Source: Adiantum capillus-veneris
Taxonomy: Eukaryota > Streptophyta > Polypodiopsida > Polypodiales > Pteridaceae
Direction of reading: 5' to 3'
DNA: 64,000 bases
Assembly (NCBI GenBank): GCA_014529385.2
Contig: CM043950.1
Span: 83,030,843 to 83,094,842 of the forward strand
A model generated the notes under the pieces. It searched no databases and was not told where the DNA came from. It saw nothing but the letters and a program-made list of their open reading frames with translations. Shown here piece after piece: positions 11,692-23,021 of the stretch. Positions within the stretch are counted from its first letter, which is position 1; every line of letters starts with the position of its first letter. Position numbers and translations under genes: made by a program.

Positions 11692-13240
11692 ATGGCTGAC
11701 AATAGTAAAGAGAGTGAAATTAATGTTGATAGCTTTGATTTTGCTAATGAGCAGGCTACTAATGAAGCCCCTATGCTTGTTAACTACCTTGTTTCTAGGC
11801 TTCAACAAGCCATGGGAAATCCATCCCTCCAAAGTGAACTGCAACGGCAGCTTTGTGCTCCCCACCATGACAAGTGAGTACCTAGGAAGCCTCCTTGTGA
11901 GACTTCCAAAAGAGGCCTCTCTCCGATTCGGTAAGAAGAAGAGGATACATATGAAGGGCTCAAGAAATTGCTTCTTGATGACGCATCTCCTTCCCAAAGG
12001 AGAACTCAAGAGCCCCCACCAAAGGATCGAGAAAGAAGTGAGTCTCCTGCCACCTCGATGGAGATGGCTCCACGAAGATGGCGGGCAAAACCCTCTCCAT
12101 CACCTGCTAAATGGAAAAGACCATTGCACACTTCTCCACATCATAATTTAAAGAGGGATGACAGAAAACAAGAGAAGAAAAAGGTGAAAAAGAGGTCACC
12201 CTCTTCTCCATCTTCTTTATCCTCTTCCTCTTATGAAGAAAGTGACGGTGCGGACAAAGAGGACCAAGGCAAGAAAAAGGCAAGAAAGAGGTCACCCTCT
12301 TCTCCATCTTCCTCAAATTCTTCAGCTTCTAAAGAAAGTGATGGTGCAACTTTTGAACCATAAAAAAGAAGAGGCCATAGGAAATCCTATGCCACGTGGA
12401 AGAGATCGTCCAAGCTGAAGAAGTTCAAAGAGGGAAGAAAGAACATCTCTTTCTTACCTACGATGGCACCTTTAGTGCTATGACATTTGGAGATGAGGGC
12501 TTCATGGAGTCCTCTAAGCTCCCTCTAAGCTATGCCATGTAGCTATGCACTTTCAAAAGTGTACCAGGAAAATGGTGAAGCTCCAGGAACATGGAAAGCT
12601 CTAAGAGCTTCCATTATAAAGCAGTTTTTGGCCACCGATGCCAAAGACAAAGTACTCACCGAATGGTGAAGCTTGAATCTCTCTCCCTACGAATTTATTC
12701 ACAAATATGTAGACAAGTTTCGGGACTTACATCTCAAAGCCACTCTCTTCAAAAAGATGGATTTTGGAGAGCAAAAACAACAATTTTGTGCGGGCTTAAC
12801 TGAAGAAATAGCGGAGTATGTCAACTCCCAAAGGCCATGCACCATATCTACGGACTACGGTCATACACCATACTATGGTAGCTTCACGAATCAATTTCCA
12901 AACAGGGGCTAAGAGAAATCTTAAGCCCACCAAAAACAAGGGTTCCAATGAGCCTAAGGGGAAGACAATGTCCAAAAGTCTCCTAAGGGAAATTCCAATA
13001 ACAACAAAGCTAAGGAGAAGGGATTTTACAAAGGCAAAAACAAACTCTCTCCTGAAGAGCTTGAGCATTATTGCAAGGATAATCGCTACTTCAAATGCAA
13101 CAAGCAAGGGCATGTGTACCACGCTTGTCCCCAAGAGAACACCTGCCATGAGCCTCCTAGAGCTACCTTGGTCGAAATCCAAGAAGAGGAAGCTCACCAC
13201 AAAGGACCTCCTCTATGCCATGCTTGGGGAAAGGTAAGAG
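11692..13240 (+). pseudogene. Gypsy gag relic
   Basis: Starts at ATG 11692 (MADNSKESEINVDSFD). A Ser/Pro/Lys-rich segment follows at 11968-12363 with two copies of a KKRSPSSPSS-like block, and then gag core helices at 12580-12850 (LSPYEFIHKYVDKFRDLHLK). A zinc-knuckle remnant at about 13090-13130 reads YFKCNKQGHVYHACP: the first Cys of CX2CX4HX4C is replaced by Tyr. Stops at 11875, 12361, 12674 and elsewhere, plus frame changes, break it. Confidence 0.7.
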
Positions 13241-15050
13241 AACATGATCTGCTTTTATTCTCTTTGACCCTGGTTCTACTCACAATTTCATATCCACATA
13301 GTTGGCCACCAAGCTAGGCATCCAAGCCTATGAGATGGGAGATGTCCTACGCACCGCAGATGGTGCTTTCAAGCGGCAAAAATCTTCAGTCACTCCCGTA
13401 ATTGGATAAATTGAGGCTCCATGTCCAAAGCTATGTGGACAAAGAGGACTTCTTTATCTCTTCTCTCAAGCACGAGGATGTAATCCTAGGGGCACCATGG
13501 TTTGATCGCATGGCTCCCAATGTTAGATTCCCTAAAAGGAAAATCTACTTTAGGTTCAGGAAAACGATATGTACATAGATGCTAAGGAGTTGGGTAACAC
13601 CATACCCATTGTACATATGCAAGCTTTCAATAAATAAATAAAGAGCTCTATTTTTGTGTACGTGATTTTTGTTAAAGATTTTCAAAATGAACCTAATGCT
13701 TTAGCAAAAGAAAATATAAACAATCACAAAGAATTAGAGTTATCCAAATTTCTCAAGGGATTTCAAGATGTCTTTATTGACGACATCCCTTGTGAATTAC
13801 CTCCTAAACGAGGCAATGATGACCATGCAATTGAACTTCTTCCATGAATTTTACTGCCTAATAAACCTCCTTATAGAGTTTCTCAAGCTCAACAAGAGGA
13901 GATTATGCGACAAGTGCATGAGTTAGTTGAAAAGGGCATGGTTAGGACTAGCTCATCTCCATTTTGCTCACCCGTGTTATTAGTGCAAAAGAAAGACGAC
14001 ACATATCGTATGTGTGTTGACTATAGAGAACTAAATAGGATCACTATCAAGAATAGGTTTCCCGTTCCATGGGTAGAAGACCTATTTGATAAGCTGTAAG
14101 GGTCAACTTACTTCAGTAGGATTGACCTAAAACGTGGCTATCATCAAACAAGGATAGCTGATCAAGACATTGTAAAAACCACATTTTGCACTAGGTTTGG
14201 TCTTTACGAATACATTGCCATGCCTTTTGGCTTGACCAATGCACCAACCACATTCAACCGCATGATGGAGAAGCTATTTAGGCCTCATCAAACCTTTACT
14301 GAATTCACTAGACAAACACAAGCAACACCTCTAGGTAATATTTCAAGTCTTAAGAGAGAATAAACTTTATATTAATCGAAAGAAAAGTGAGTTTTTCTTA
14401 CAAGAGATTCATTATTTAGGTCACATTATCTCTCAAGATGGCATCCAAATGGATCCATCAAAGTAAAAGGTAATAAAAGGATGGCCTAAACCAAGGAATC
14501 TTCATGAACTAAGAAGCTTTATAGGTATGTGTGCATACTATAGACACTTCATAGAAAAGTTCTCACAAATTACAGGACCATTACATGACCTAACAAAGAA
14601 AATCGTTAGGTATACATGGTCTGCCAAGGAGAACAATGCTTTCAAAAAGCTTAAAGAAAATCTTATCTCTCAACCCGTGCTTACATTGCCGAATCTCCCA
14701 AATCCATTTGAGGTCCAATGTGACACTTGTGGTGATTGCGTTGGAGCTGTTTTGCTCCAAGAAGGGCACGCCATAGCCTATGAAAGTCGAAGGCTAGACC
14801 CTGTTGAGCAAGCTCTAGGCATATATGAAAAGGAACTTCTCGCAATTCTACATGCCTTAGATTCATGGAAACACTATTTATTGGGGACCCCTTTCATTTT
14901 TCAAAAGGATCACCAAAACCTCAAGTACTTCATAAAGCAGACCAAGCTCTTCGACAAACAAATGAGGTGGGAAAATTTCCTTTTGCAATTTCATTTCATA
15001 TTGCTCACATTGCATGCAAGCATAATCAAGTAGCCGATGCACTCTGAAGA
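13241..15050 (+). pseudogene. Gypsy protease/reverse transcriptase/RNase H relic, RT active-site block deleted
   Basis: Protease: LFDPGSTHNFIS near 13260-13300, with DPG instead of DS/TG. RT: 13905-14280 shows VRTSSSPFCSPVLLVQKKD, YRMCVDYRELN, FSRIDLKRGYHQ and MPFGLTNAPTTFNRMM. At about 14300 the frame jumps from MMEKLFRPHQTFT to DKHKQHL-like sequence, so the segment that should carry the (Y/F)xDD catalytic aspartates is missing. The later RT and RNase H continue from 14380 to 15050 (IGMCAYYRHFIEKF, IAYESRRL, YEKELLAILHAL). In-frame stops lie at about 13845, 14097 and 14464. Confidence 0.8.
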
Positions 15051-15110
15051 TGATCGAGAGTGAATGCGGTTTCCATATAGCAACTCACAATGATCTATCT
15101 TCTATGATAG

Positions 15111-16056
15111 ATGAGTACGCTATTGATCCCGAGTTTTAGAGATGTGATTTCAGCCCTTGCACTAGGAAAGAAAGAGGAACTATTTATTTTACAAGATGGT
15201 TATCTTCTCTATGGCAATAGACTATGCGTTACTACTAACTCACTACGTGAGAAAGTAGTGTATGAATCTCATGCTCCTCCTTATGCGGGGCATAGAGGGA
15301 TTCAGTCTACCATAAAAGGGATTGAAACATATTTCTATTGGCTTACCATGTTTTTAAATGTGTGGTATGCCAAAAGATGAAGTTTGATAGAGGGAAGCAA
15401 CCTGGATTGCTTCAACCTTTGCCAATCCTTAAATCACCATGGGAGAGCATATCCATGGATTTTATCTTTGGATTCCATAAGTCTATCCATGGGAATACGG
15501 GAATATGGATGATAGTAGACACGTTCAACAAACAAGCTCATTTTATACCAGTCAAAAAGACTATCAAAGCCCATCAAATGGCAACCCTCTTCATATCACA
15601 AATCTTCAAGTACCATGGCTTGCCGATGTCCATAGTGTCACATAGAGATCCTAGAATGACCAGTAATTTTTGGAAGGGTCTCTTTGTGAGAATTTAGGGA
15701 CAAGGCTAAAATTCTCTTCTGCCTATCACCCGCAAACGGATGGCCAAAATGAAATAGCTAACCTAACAATTCTTGATCTACTAAAAGCCTACGTAATGGA
15801 AGTAGATGAAAGGTCCCAATGGGAGAAGTACTTACCCTTAGTGGAGTATGCCTACAATAACACTATACATACTTCCACGGGAAAAGCACCCTTTGAGATA
15901 ATTAAGGGAAGATCCAAAAGTCCCCTACTACTTAAAGTACACGAGAAGATCTTTGCTACGTATGAGTATAGCCGAGACCCACAAGAATCTTTCCAAAAAT
16001 CTCCTTGCTCTAATGCCAGAGCAAGTACTTGCTTCAATTACTTGCATGAATGTTGA
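15111..16056 (+). pseudogene. Gypsy integrase relic
   Basis: The H2C2 zinc region spans two frames: HAPPYAGHRGIQST (about 15270), then CVVCQKM (about 15360). The catalytic core follows with SMDFIFGF (about 15455), the second Asp in VSHRDPRMTSNFW (about 15645) and AYHPQTDGQNE (about 15722), so the D, D and E positions are still recognisable. Frame breaks occur near 15345 and 15690. The end is lost after about 16050. Confidence 0.8.
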
Positions 16057-16592
16057 TGCAATGTTGAAAACATTGAACACTAAATGTCAATGCTAATATT
16101 GATGTCTTGCAAAAATGCTAGGGCTCATATGATGCAAAGAAAATTGGTGAATTGATGCAAAAAATTGGCTGAATTTATGCAAAAACACTAGGGTTGATTT
16201 GCTGAAGCTGAAGGTGTTGAAGGTATTGGCAATGGTTTGAGAATTGGGTACTAGGTATTGATATTTTGATGCTTCAAATGGGGATCAAGGGGTTTCTTAG
16301 ATAGGTTTTTTTTCCATTTGCCTTATCTACTTTTTATATATGTCATGTCAAAGTTACTTATCAATAATTGACTTAAGTGACTTCTCATATATCTATATGG
16401 TTAAGTGACTGTACTATGCAAGTGGTGGTATGCAACTATGACCTGCCTAATCAGGCACACCTTTCTAGAGGCTCAAAAAGTGCTAGGCTACTAAGCTAAC
16501 TAAGATTGACATTGACATGGAGTAGTAGCTTGTGCACGTGGCTCAAGTGCAATTTGCATATGAAATTCTCGAAGGTCTTGGGAGCATCAAAG
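16057..16592. other. Spacer between gypsy and copia relics
   Basis: A non-coding mixed sequence with short repeated words such as GATGCAAAAA and GCTAGGG near 16100-16200. It may be the decayed 3' part of the gypsy element. No feature is supported. Confidence 0.4.
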
Positions 16593-16815
16593 TGTTACCA
16601 TACATATGTGGTAGTGATGTGTGTGAACACACTTAGGAACATCGGGGCATTTTTTCCCTCACTAGGAGGTTTTTCCCCCTGTTCATTGTATATATGCCCA
16701 TCACTCTAGGGTTAAGTTATGTTTCATTTTTGCACTAAGAAATAATACTCTCTGTTGTGTTCCTTGAGCTTCATCATCTTCTCGTGTGAGTTTCCATGCA
16801 ACCCTATTTCCAACA
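16593..16815 (+). repeat. Copia family 5' LTR, copy A
   Basis: Begins TGTTACCATACATATGTGG and ends CCAACA, so it has TG..CA ends. It aligns along its length with the 3' LTR at 59530-59757 and the truncated LTR at 43372-43531. The bases after it (ATTAGTAACAGAGTAGGCT) correspond to TTGGTATCAAAGTAGGTT downstream of copy B, a typical copia initiator-Met tRNA primer-binding site. Confidence 0.85.
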
Positions 16816-17170
16816 ATTAGTAACAGAGTAGGCTACATCCTCTCAGCATAATTTTCAGCATCGACATCACACACTTGATCACTTTCTCCGATTTGGGTGA
16901 GTTTCAACAAGTCAAAAAATACTTTGGGAAATCTGTTAGAGCTTGGTATGCTCAGGTTTTTCATTCAGGCTTATTTCAGTCTTCATTTACATTGCATGCA
17001 GTACTGTGTAGGCAATTTTATCCTTTTGTGCAAAATTTCTATCAGTGCCATTTTCTACATAACAGGTCCTTTACAATATTCTTTGGGTTGTGCTAAATAG
17101 CTCTTGTTGGTCACACTCTGTTTCTTCTCTTTTTATGTAGTTTTCACATCAGGTGCAGGCACTCGCCACC

Positions 17171-20100
17171 ATGGATGACAACAACAAAGATGCATTCAAG
17201 CTGTTTGTTGTTGAGGAAAAATTGTATGGAGACAATGACCGCTTACATGATGCATCACGTTCTTTTGTCAAGGGCCTTTGGAATGTTGTGAAGGGCATTG
17301 ATGTACGTCTTGGTTCTATGGATAAATGCGATGTTGAGGATGTTGCAGATTTTGGTGTCAAGGTTGCTCTTGCTAGAACTGTTTGTCTACGGCTAAGAAA
17401 TCTTGTTGGGATGTTATACATGTGTATGCTCAAGCATTGATTTCATTATCTACAAAGAAAACTATTACTCCTCACATTGGTTCAGCTAAATTTTCAAAAA
17501 CAGGCTTGGGATATTCTGGCTAGTCTTTATGCAAGTCGCAATGAGGCTAAAATTCCATTCCTGTGTAAAGAGCTAGAGTCAAAGATCATGCATGTGAAAG
17601 GTGACATGGCAAAAAGAAGATACACTGCCATTATTGTAAGGCTAATGATTACTTGATCAAGCAGTGTCCTAAATTAAAGACAAAAGGGGCCAAGAAGAAA
17701 GAGACCGGTTCCACTACAAGTGCAGCTATTGTAGAATCTTTTGTAAAAGGAGAATGTGATGCTAATGTAGATGCAGAATGGGATTTTATTGTAGAGTGCA
17801 CTTATGATCCTTTTGTCCATGATGCATGTATGTCAGTTGTTGCAGATTCTCATGTGTGGTACTTTGATAGTGGTGCAACAAAGCACATTACCTCTCATCG
17901 TGACTTGTTTACCTCTCTCAAGGTTGTGTTCTTTCACACTTGATGATGCACTTTATGTATTTGGGATAAAAAAGAACCTTTTCTCTGTCTAGACACTTGC
18001 TAAACTTGGTCATCTTTTGAAATTTGTGGATGACAAATGTACAATTCATGATCTCAGTTTTGGTGATGAAATTGTTGCATTTGGTATTTTGTGATGTGGG
18101 TTGTATAAGATCACTTTGTGTGACAAGTGTGGGTAGAACTTCGCAAATGCAGTTGTGGATTCAAAGGCAATTTCAAATGCAAAACTTTAGCATGCACATT
18201 ATGGGCATTTGAATTTTGTAGTTTGCTGCATTTGCAAAAATATGATATGGTTTCTTCTTTGCCACCTCTTGATGCACCTGGGAAGCATGTTGTGAAGGTT
18301 GTGTTTTGGGTAAGATGCAGCATTCAAAATTTCCAAAGGATGGTTCAGTTAGGGCTACATACAGATTGCAACTGGTGTATAGTGATGTGTGTGGGCCCAT
18401 GCAAACTCCATCCTTGGGCAATTACCTTTACTTCGTGAATTTCATTGATGATTACTCTAGGCATGCACGGGTGTATCTGCTTATATGTGCTTCAAGCAAT
18501 TTTTGCTATGGCTGAAAATATCTTTAAATGTACTATGGGCACCCTTCATTCTGATCGAGGGGGGGAGTATATGTCTCATGAGTTTAATGCATTTCTAGCT
18601 ATTTGTGGGATATAACACGAATGTACAATTCCGTATACACCTCAACAAAACGGTGTTGCTAAAAGAGAAAACAAGTTTCTTACAAAAATGGCACGATGTA
18701 TGGTCAAAAGTCAAGATTTGCCGCATTCATTTTGGTTGAGGCTATAAAATCTTTGCAATTTATGACTCCTTAAGAAGCATGGCATGAAAAGAAGCCATCT
18801 ATTAATCACGTGTGCATTTTTGGTTGTTTGGCTTATGGTTTGGTGCCACAAACGCAACGCAAAAAATTGGATGATAAGGCTATTAAATGCATTTTTGTTG
18901 GTTATAGTACTGAGAGCAAAGGTTATAGGTTATATCATCCACAAACAAAATGTATCTTAGTGTCAAAATATATTGTGTTTGTGGAAGATTCTATTTAGCC
19001 CTTGTTGTCATGTACTTGAGACAGTAATGTAATCTCACAAGACATTTATGATAGTTTGTTGCCTTATTTGGTGGTGGAAATTTGAATGTAAATTCAAATG
19101 AGGCAAATGGACAATATATCAGGGTTTCTAAAAATATTACAGATCGGTATACTACTGATGCAAATGTACATGATGTACTTGATGTGGAAAGGACTGAGAA
19201 TGATTAGGCTAGAGATATGCCAAAATGGTTGGTGCATACTTTGCGTGACAGTAGATTGGATGCACCTTTGTCTAGTCACGCTCATTCAGGTTCTTGCTAC
19301 GCATCTTATGCATCAAATTGTTATTGTTTGGCTATTTATAGCTTATGTGATGTTGAGGAACCTGTGTCTTTTGATGAAGCATAGAATTCAAAAAATTGGA
19401 TGGTTGCAATGCAATCAAAATATGATGCACTTAGGGAAATGGACACATGGAATTTGTGTGATTTGCCTCCTAGCAAAAATGACATCAGTATGAAGTGGGT
19501 TTACAAGTTGAGGTACAAGCCGAACGATGAGATTGATAGCTATAAGGCTTGACTTGTTGCAAAGGGTTATGCACAATAGGAAGGCATAGATTATGAAGAA
19601 ACTTTTGCTCCCACTTGTTGTATGACTAGTGTGCATTTTCTACAAGCATTGGCAACTCATTTTGCATGGGATGTACATCAATCAGATATTATACTACTTT
19701 CTTAAATGGTGACATATTTAAGAAAGTTTATGTAACACAGCATTGTGGTTTTGTCATTAAAGGGAAAGAGGATAAAGTGTGCAAATGTAAGAAAGCTTTG
19801 TATGGGTAGAAGCAATCTCCTCGTGCTTGGTATGAGAAAGCTAATACTCATTTGTTCAAATGAGGCTTTTATAACAATCCAACAAAAAGCACATTGTATG
19901 TAAAGCATGAGGGTGATGTACTTCTCATTGGTGTTCTATATGTGGATGATTTTCTGATCACTGGTCCAAATGAGGCACATTTTGATGAATTTAAGCCTCA
20001 TTTGAATGCTACTTTCAAGATGAAATATTTGGGGCTATTACATCATTACGTGGGCATACAATTTCAGTAGTGTGATGGTGGTATTTCCTTGGGTCAAATA

Positions 20101-20660
20101 ACCTACATAGAATCATTACTATGTAGGTTTGGAATTGAGGAGTTTAATCCTGTTGCTACTCTCATGGAAATAGGTTTGAAATTGATCTTCATGATGCTGG
20201 TGATCGTGTCGATGTCACTCTTTACTAGGCTATTGTTGGATACCTTATTTATGTATGCAACATGAGGTCTGATATTCAGTTTGTAGTCTCACAGCTCATC
20301 ACATTTATGCATAGCCCATGGTCTAAGCATTGGTAGGTTGTCAAGAGGATTTTTCACTACTTGAGTGGAACTTTACATCTTGGGTTGTTTTACCCCAAGG
20401 GGGGATCATTGCCACCAGATTTACATGATTTTTTGAACTAAGATTTGGTTGGTTGTTTTTACATGCCAACGTCTACAAGTGGTTTTTGTTTTATGCTCAT
20501 CAGTTCGTGCATATCATGGTTGATCAAGAAGCAACCTATTGTTGCCACTTCAATTGTGAGACTGAGTATATGACAGTTGTGAATCTTAGTACATGGAAGT
20601 CTTCACAACTATACTTGAATGTGTATGGCCCAAAAGCACTTTGTGCAAGCCCATCACATC
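17171..20660 (+). pseudogene. Copia gag-pol relic, copy A
   Basis: Starts at ATG 17171 (MDDNNKDAFKLFVVEEKLYG). Compared with copy B, about 380 bases of gag are missing near 17605, joining the gag middle to the zinc knuckle remnant (YCKANDYLIKQCP-like). The protease motif WYFDSGATKHITS is at about 17860, with a further deletion of about 100 bases after it. Integrase motifs lie at 18380-18690 (VYSDVCGPMQT, SDRGGEYMS). The RT contains LYVDDFLITGPNE at about 19937, so the YVDD box is kept. Many stops, frameshifts and a damaged RNase H make it inactive. Confidence 0.85.
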
Positions 20661-20698
20661 ATTTTGAAACACTCTTGACTATGTGCTACCCTCTAGAG

Positions 20699-20722
20699 GG
20701 GGGGGGGGGGGGGGGGGGGGGG
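20699..20722. repeat. Poly-G run
   Basis: An uninterrupted run of about 24 G sits at the faded 3' edge of copia copy A, just before a tRNA-like sequence. Its length may be affected by sequencing. Confidence 0.8.
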
Positions 20723-20755
20723 GTTGAGATAGCTAAAGGGAATCTATTGGGTTTT

Positions 20756-20836
20756 GTCGCTTGAGAGATTTGAACTTTGGAGGTTAAGCCCCATCATATA
20801 ATAAGGAAAACTCCTTAACCAATCGGACTAAGCAAC
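20756..20836 (-). tRNA. Degenerate tRNA-like sequence, probably tRNA-derived (SINE or pseudo-tRNA)
   Basis: On the minus strand, 81 nt start GTTGCTTAGTCCGATTGGTT, resembling a pol III A box and D arm. They end with AGTTCAAATC (a B-box-like T arm) and AAGCGAC. The outer seven bases (GTTGCTT and AAGCGAC) can pair as an acceptor stem with one G-U wobble. The length and the GTCCGATTGGTTAAGGAG stretch suggest a class II (Ser-type) ancestor. The anticodon arm is not convincing and the T stem is mismatched, so it is more likely a tRNA relic or SINE head than a working tRNA. Confidence 0.45.
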
Positions 20837-20925
20837 CCCCACCCTAGTAAACCAACTCTTGGTTATGGAAAGTGACTGGACACTCAATTATTGGACTCAA
20901 TACTCACTACAAGACGCTATTCATA

Positions 20926-21030
20926 TTAGCGATGCTCACACAGCGATGCTCAAAAAAAAAATTACCGGTGTCGCTATGAGCGTCGCAAATTTCTTTGTAA
21001 ATTTGCGACGCTCATAGCGACGCCGACTAG
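20926..21030. repeat. CACTA 5' subterminal repeat region with a 23-bp perfect hairpin
   Basis: Contains several AGCGATGCTCA and GCGTCGC units. 20970-20992 and 20999-21021 are exact inverted copies (GTCGCTATGAGCGTCGCAAA...) around a six-base loop. Subterminal arrays of this kind are the binding sites for the CACTA accessory protein in known systems. That role here is inferred. Confidence 0.8.
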
Positions 21031-21112
21031 GCTAAAAAAATAACAGAGCGCGCCCAAAAACTCAGATCTCAGATCTGAGTTTTTCGGCGCCCTCAAGCAA
21101 GGAGCAGGTAAC

Positions 21113-21113
21113 G

Positions 21114-21165
<52 letters not shown>

Positions 21166-21302
21166 CTTCTCCACACACACACACACACACACACGAGGAG
21201 AGGAAGGAGAGCCAGGTATGCTCCTTCCCTCTCCTCATTCTCATGTTCCCTTCCCCTCTTTCTCTCTCCCTCTCTCTCTCTCTCACACACACACATAGTG
21301 TT

Positions 21303-21344
<42 letters not shown>

Positions 21345-21570
21345 AACATAAACAAAAACGCACACACACATACATAAACAAAGAATGCACACACACATTG
21401 AGAGAGGAAAAGAGAGAGAGAGAGAGCATGCATAAACAAAAAACGCACGCATTGAGAGAGGAAAAGAGAGAGAGAACATGCATAAACAAAAAACGCACAC
21501 ATTGAGAGAGGAAAAGAGAGAGAAAACATGCATACGATCCAAAAAAACGCACACCCATTGAGAGAGAAAG
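21113..21570. repeat. CT/GA and CA microsatellite cluster
   Basis: Consecutive runs of (CT)n, (CA)n, (GA)n and (AC)n with imperfect 50-60 bp units containing GCATAAACAAAAAACGCACA, GAGAGAGGAAAAGAGAGAG. The minus-strand low-complexity frames are artefacts of the repeats. It lies inside the CACTA element and carries no gene. Confidence 0.85.
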
Positions 21571-21960
21571 AGAGAGAAACTAATTTAACATCGTAGGAAA
21601 CTAATTAAAATTAAAAGACCTTAAGATCTAGCCGACGAGGAGTTGAACTCAAGACCTATTATTCAAGAGGAAAATGGCATAATCAATCTATCATACTTGG
21701 CATGGGTGATAGAAAGGTTATACCATTTATCTCTTTTTATTGGCATACACATCCACAAACGCGTACACACACAAGAAGAAGAGAGTTATAACGTCGTAGG
21801 AAACTATCCTAAAAGACGTTAAAGATTAGGTTAGATGTAGACTTACGTTAAATTAGATTTAGGTTTATTTAAGTTAAATTAGATTAGATTTAGGTTTATT
21901 TTTAATTAGATTTACGTTTATTTACGCTAGATTTAGATTTACGTTATATTAGATTAGATT

Positions 21961-22326
21961 TAGGTCTCCATAGACTGCGATGTCTGCATGAAGAGGGTGA
22001 AGAAAGCCCTCAATGGAATATAGGGTATTGCTGCCTTCACTCATGGTGGGCTCCGTCGATCCAAAAGTACTGGTGAAATGTCTTCAGAAGATAGGGAAGA
22101 AGGTGGATCTTCAGGGCGGCAAGAGTCACTACATCCCCGACACAATGACCATCTAGACAACCTCTAGTCATTCAACAGCAACTTCAAAGTTAGTAACAAG
22201 AGCAAGAACGGTCTAAAGGGCCAATTGCTGTCGTCAGATGTGGATGGAGATGAGGCAGCGTCACCGCCGGAAGTTAACTCTCACATCTTTAGTGATGAGA
22301 ATGCCAACTCTTGCCGAGTTATGTGA
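21961..22326 (+). pseudogene. Captured heavy-metal-associated isoprenylated plant protein (HIPP) fragment
   Basis: Seen: frame 1 at 21967 reads VSIDCDVCMKRVKKALNGI, with the CxxC metal-binding motif and following helix of an HMA domain. Frame 2 at about 22052 reads SVDPKVLVKCLQKIGKKVD, the HMA C-terminal helix. Frame 1 resumes and ends SHIFSDENANSCRVM then stop (22324-22326). Known: HIPPs combine an HMA domain with a C-terminal CaaX prenylation box and often an FSDENxNxC tail. Inference: a transduplicated host HIPP gene inside the CACTA element. The beta-strand middle of the HMA domain is missing or frameshifted, and TAG stops occur after NGI (22021) and near 22164, so it cannot make a full protein. 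Confidence 0.75.
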
Positions 22327-22457
22327 AAAATTATGTGTTAAATCAGTTTTAAGGTTCTTATAATCCCTGTTAGTTTAGTTCTTTGTTTTTAATATAACAT
22401 AATTTACGTTAGATTTAGATTTATGTTATATTAGATTAGACTTAGGTTTATTTAGGT

Positions 22458-22461
<4 letters not shown>

Positions 22462-22502
<41 letters not shown>
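22462..22502. repeat. (CA)n microsatellite
   Basis: An uninterrupted CA dinucleotide run of about 40 bases immediately before the second copy of the direct repeat in the CACTA element. Confidence 0.9.
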
Positions 22503-22503
<1 letters not shown>

Positions 22504-23021
22504 GAAGAAGAGAGTTTTAACGTCGTAGGAAACTATCCCAAAAGACGTTAAAGATTAGGTTAGATGTAGACTTACGTTAAATTAGATTTAGGTTTATTTT
22601 TAGTTAGATTTACGTTTATTTAGATTTACGCTTATTTACGTTAGATCGAGTCCACGCAAGAATTACTTACGGTTTAGGGTTTAGAGTTAGATGAACAGTG
22701 AAAAGATCTACTGTGAAAAGATGTTAAGATGCTGTGAAGTGCTACAGTTAGAGAATAGGCAAAGGGGTTTTGTCCACTACATGCAGTATCATGTAGACGT
22801 GGGTCTGTAGATTTCTTGTACCCACAAATATAGGTATTGACCAATAAAGACGAGATTATAACCCGGTGGTTCTGATCTCCGTGCACCTCTAGACCGAGGT
22901 GTGCGGGGATTGGACATGACTAGAGAATGTGAGGTAAAGAGAGAGAGAGAGAGAGATAAGACGAAGAATGCCAATAGAATATTAAATTTTTTGTCCAGGT
23001 TATAAGATTTTTATCCTCATT

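Larger units (their letters stand above)
11692..16056 (+). mobile_element. Ty3/gypsy retrotransposon relic, LTRs not identified
   Basis: Gag, protease, RT, RNase H and integrase remnants follow in the canonical gypsy order (integrase last) on the plus strand. Neither LTR could be matched by eye, and no chromodomain is visible after the integrase. The coding parts are given separately. The element is non-functional because of stops, frameshifts and a deletion in the RT. Confidence 0.85.
16593..20690 (+). mobile_element. Ty1/copia retrotransposon relic, copy A
   Basis: The 5' LTR (16593-16815) is followed by a degenerate primer-binding site and gag, protease, integrase, RT and RNase H remnants in copia order (integrase before RT). 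The element shares its LTR and coding sequence with the copies at 43.4-45.9 kb and 57.9-59.8 kb. The 3' end fades out near a G-run at about 20699, with no 3' LTR seen. Confidence 0.85.
21771..22660. repeat. Direct repeats flanking the captured fragment inside CACTA
   Basis: A unit starting CAAGAAGAAGAGAGTT, with AACGTCGTAGGAAACTATCC and GATTAGGTTAGATGTAGACT, occurs at about 21771-21900 and again at about 22500-22605. Both are followed by many degenerate TTAGATTTAGGTTTATTT units. The two copies bracket the HIPP-derived segment. They could be a duplicated filler sequence or the junctions of the capture. Confidence 0.8.

Noticed and set aside
21062-21558. Long minus-strand frames of 90-155 residues rich in Leu/Ser and Arg/Glu
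   Set aside because: They are read straight through CT, GA and CA microsatellites in all three frames; composition, not coding, keeps them open.
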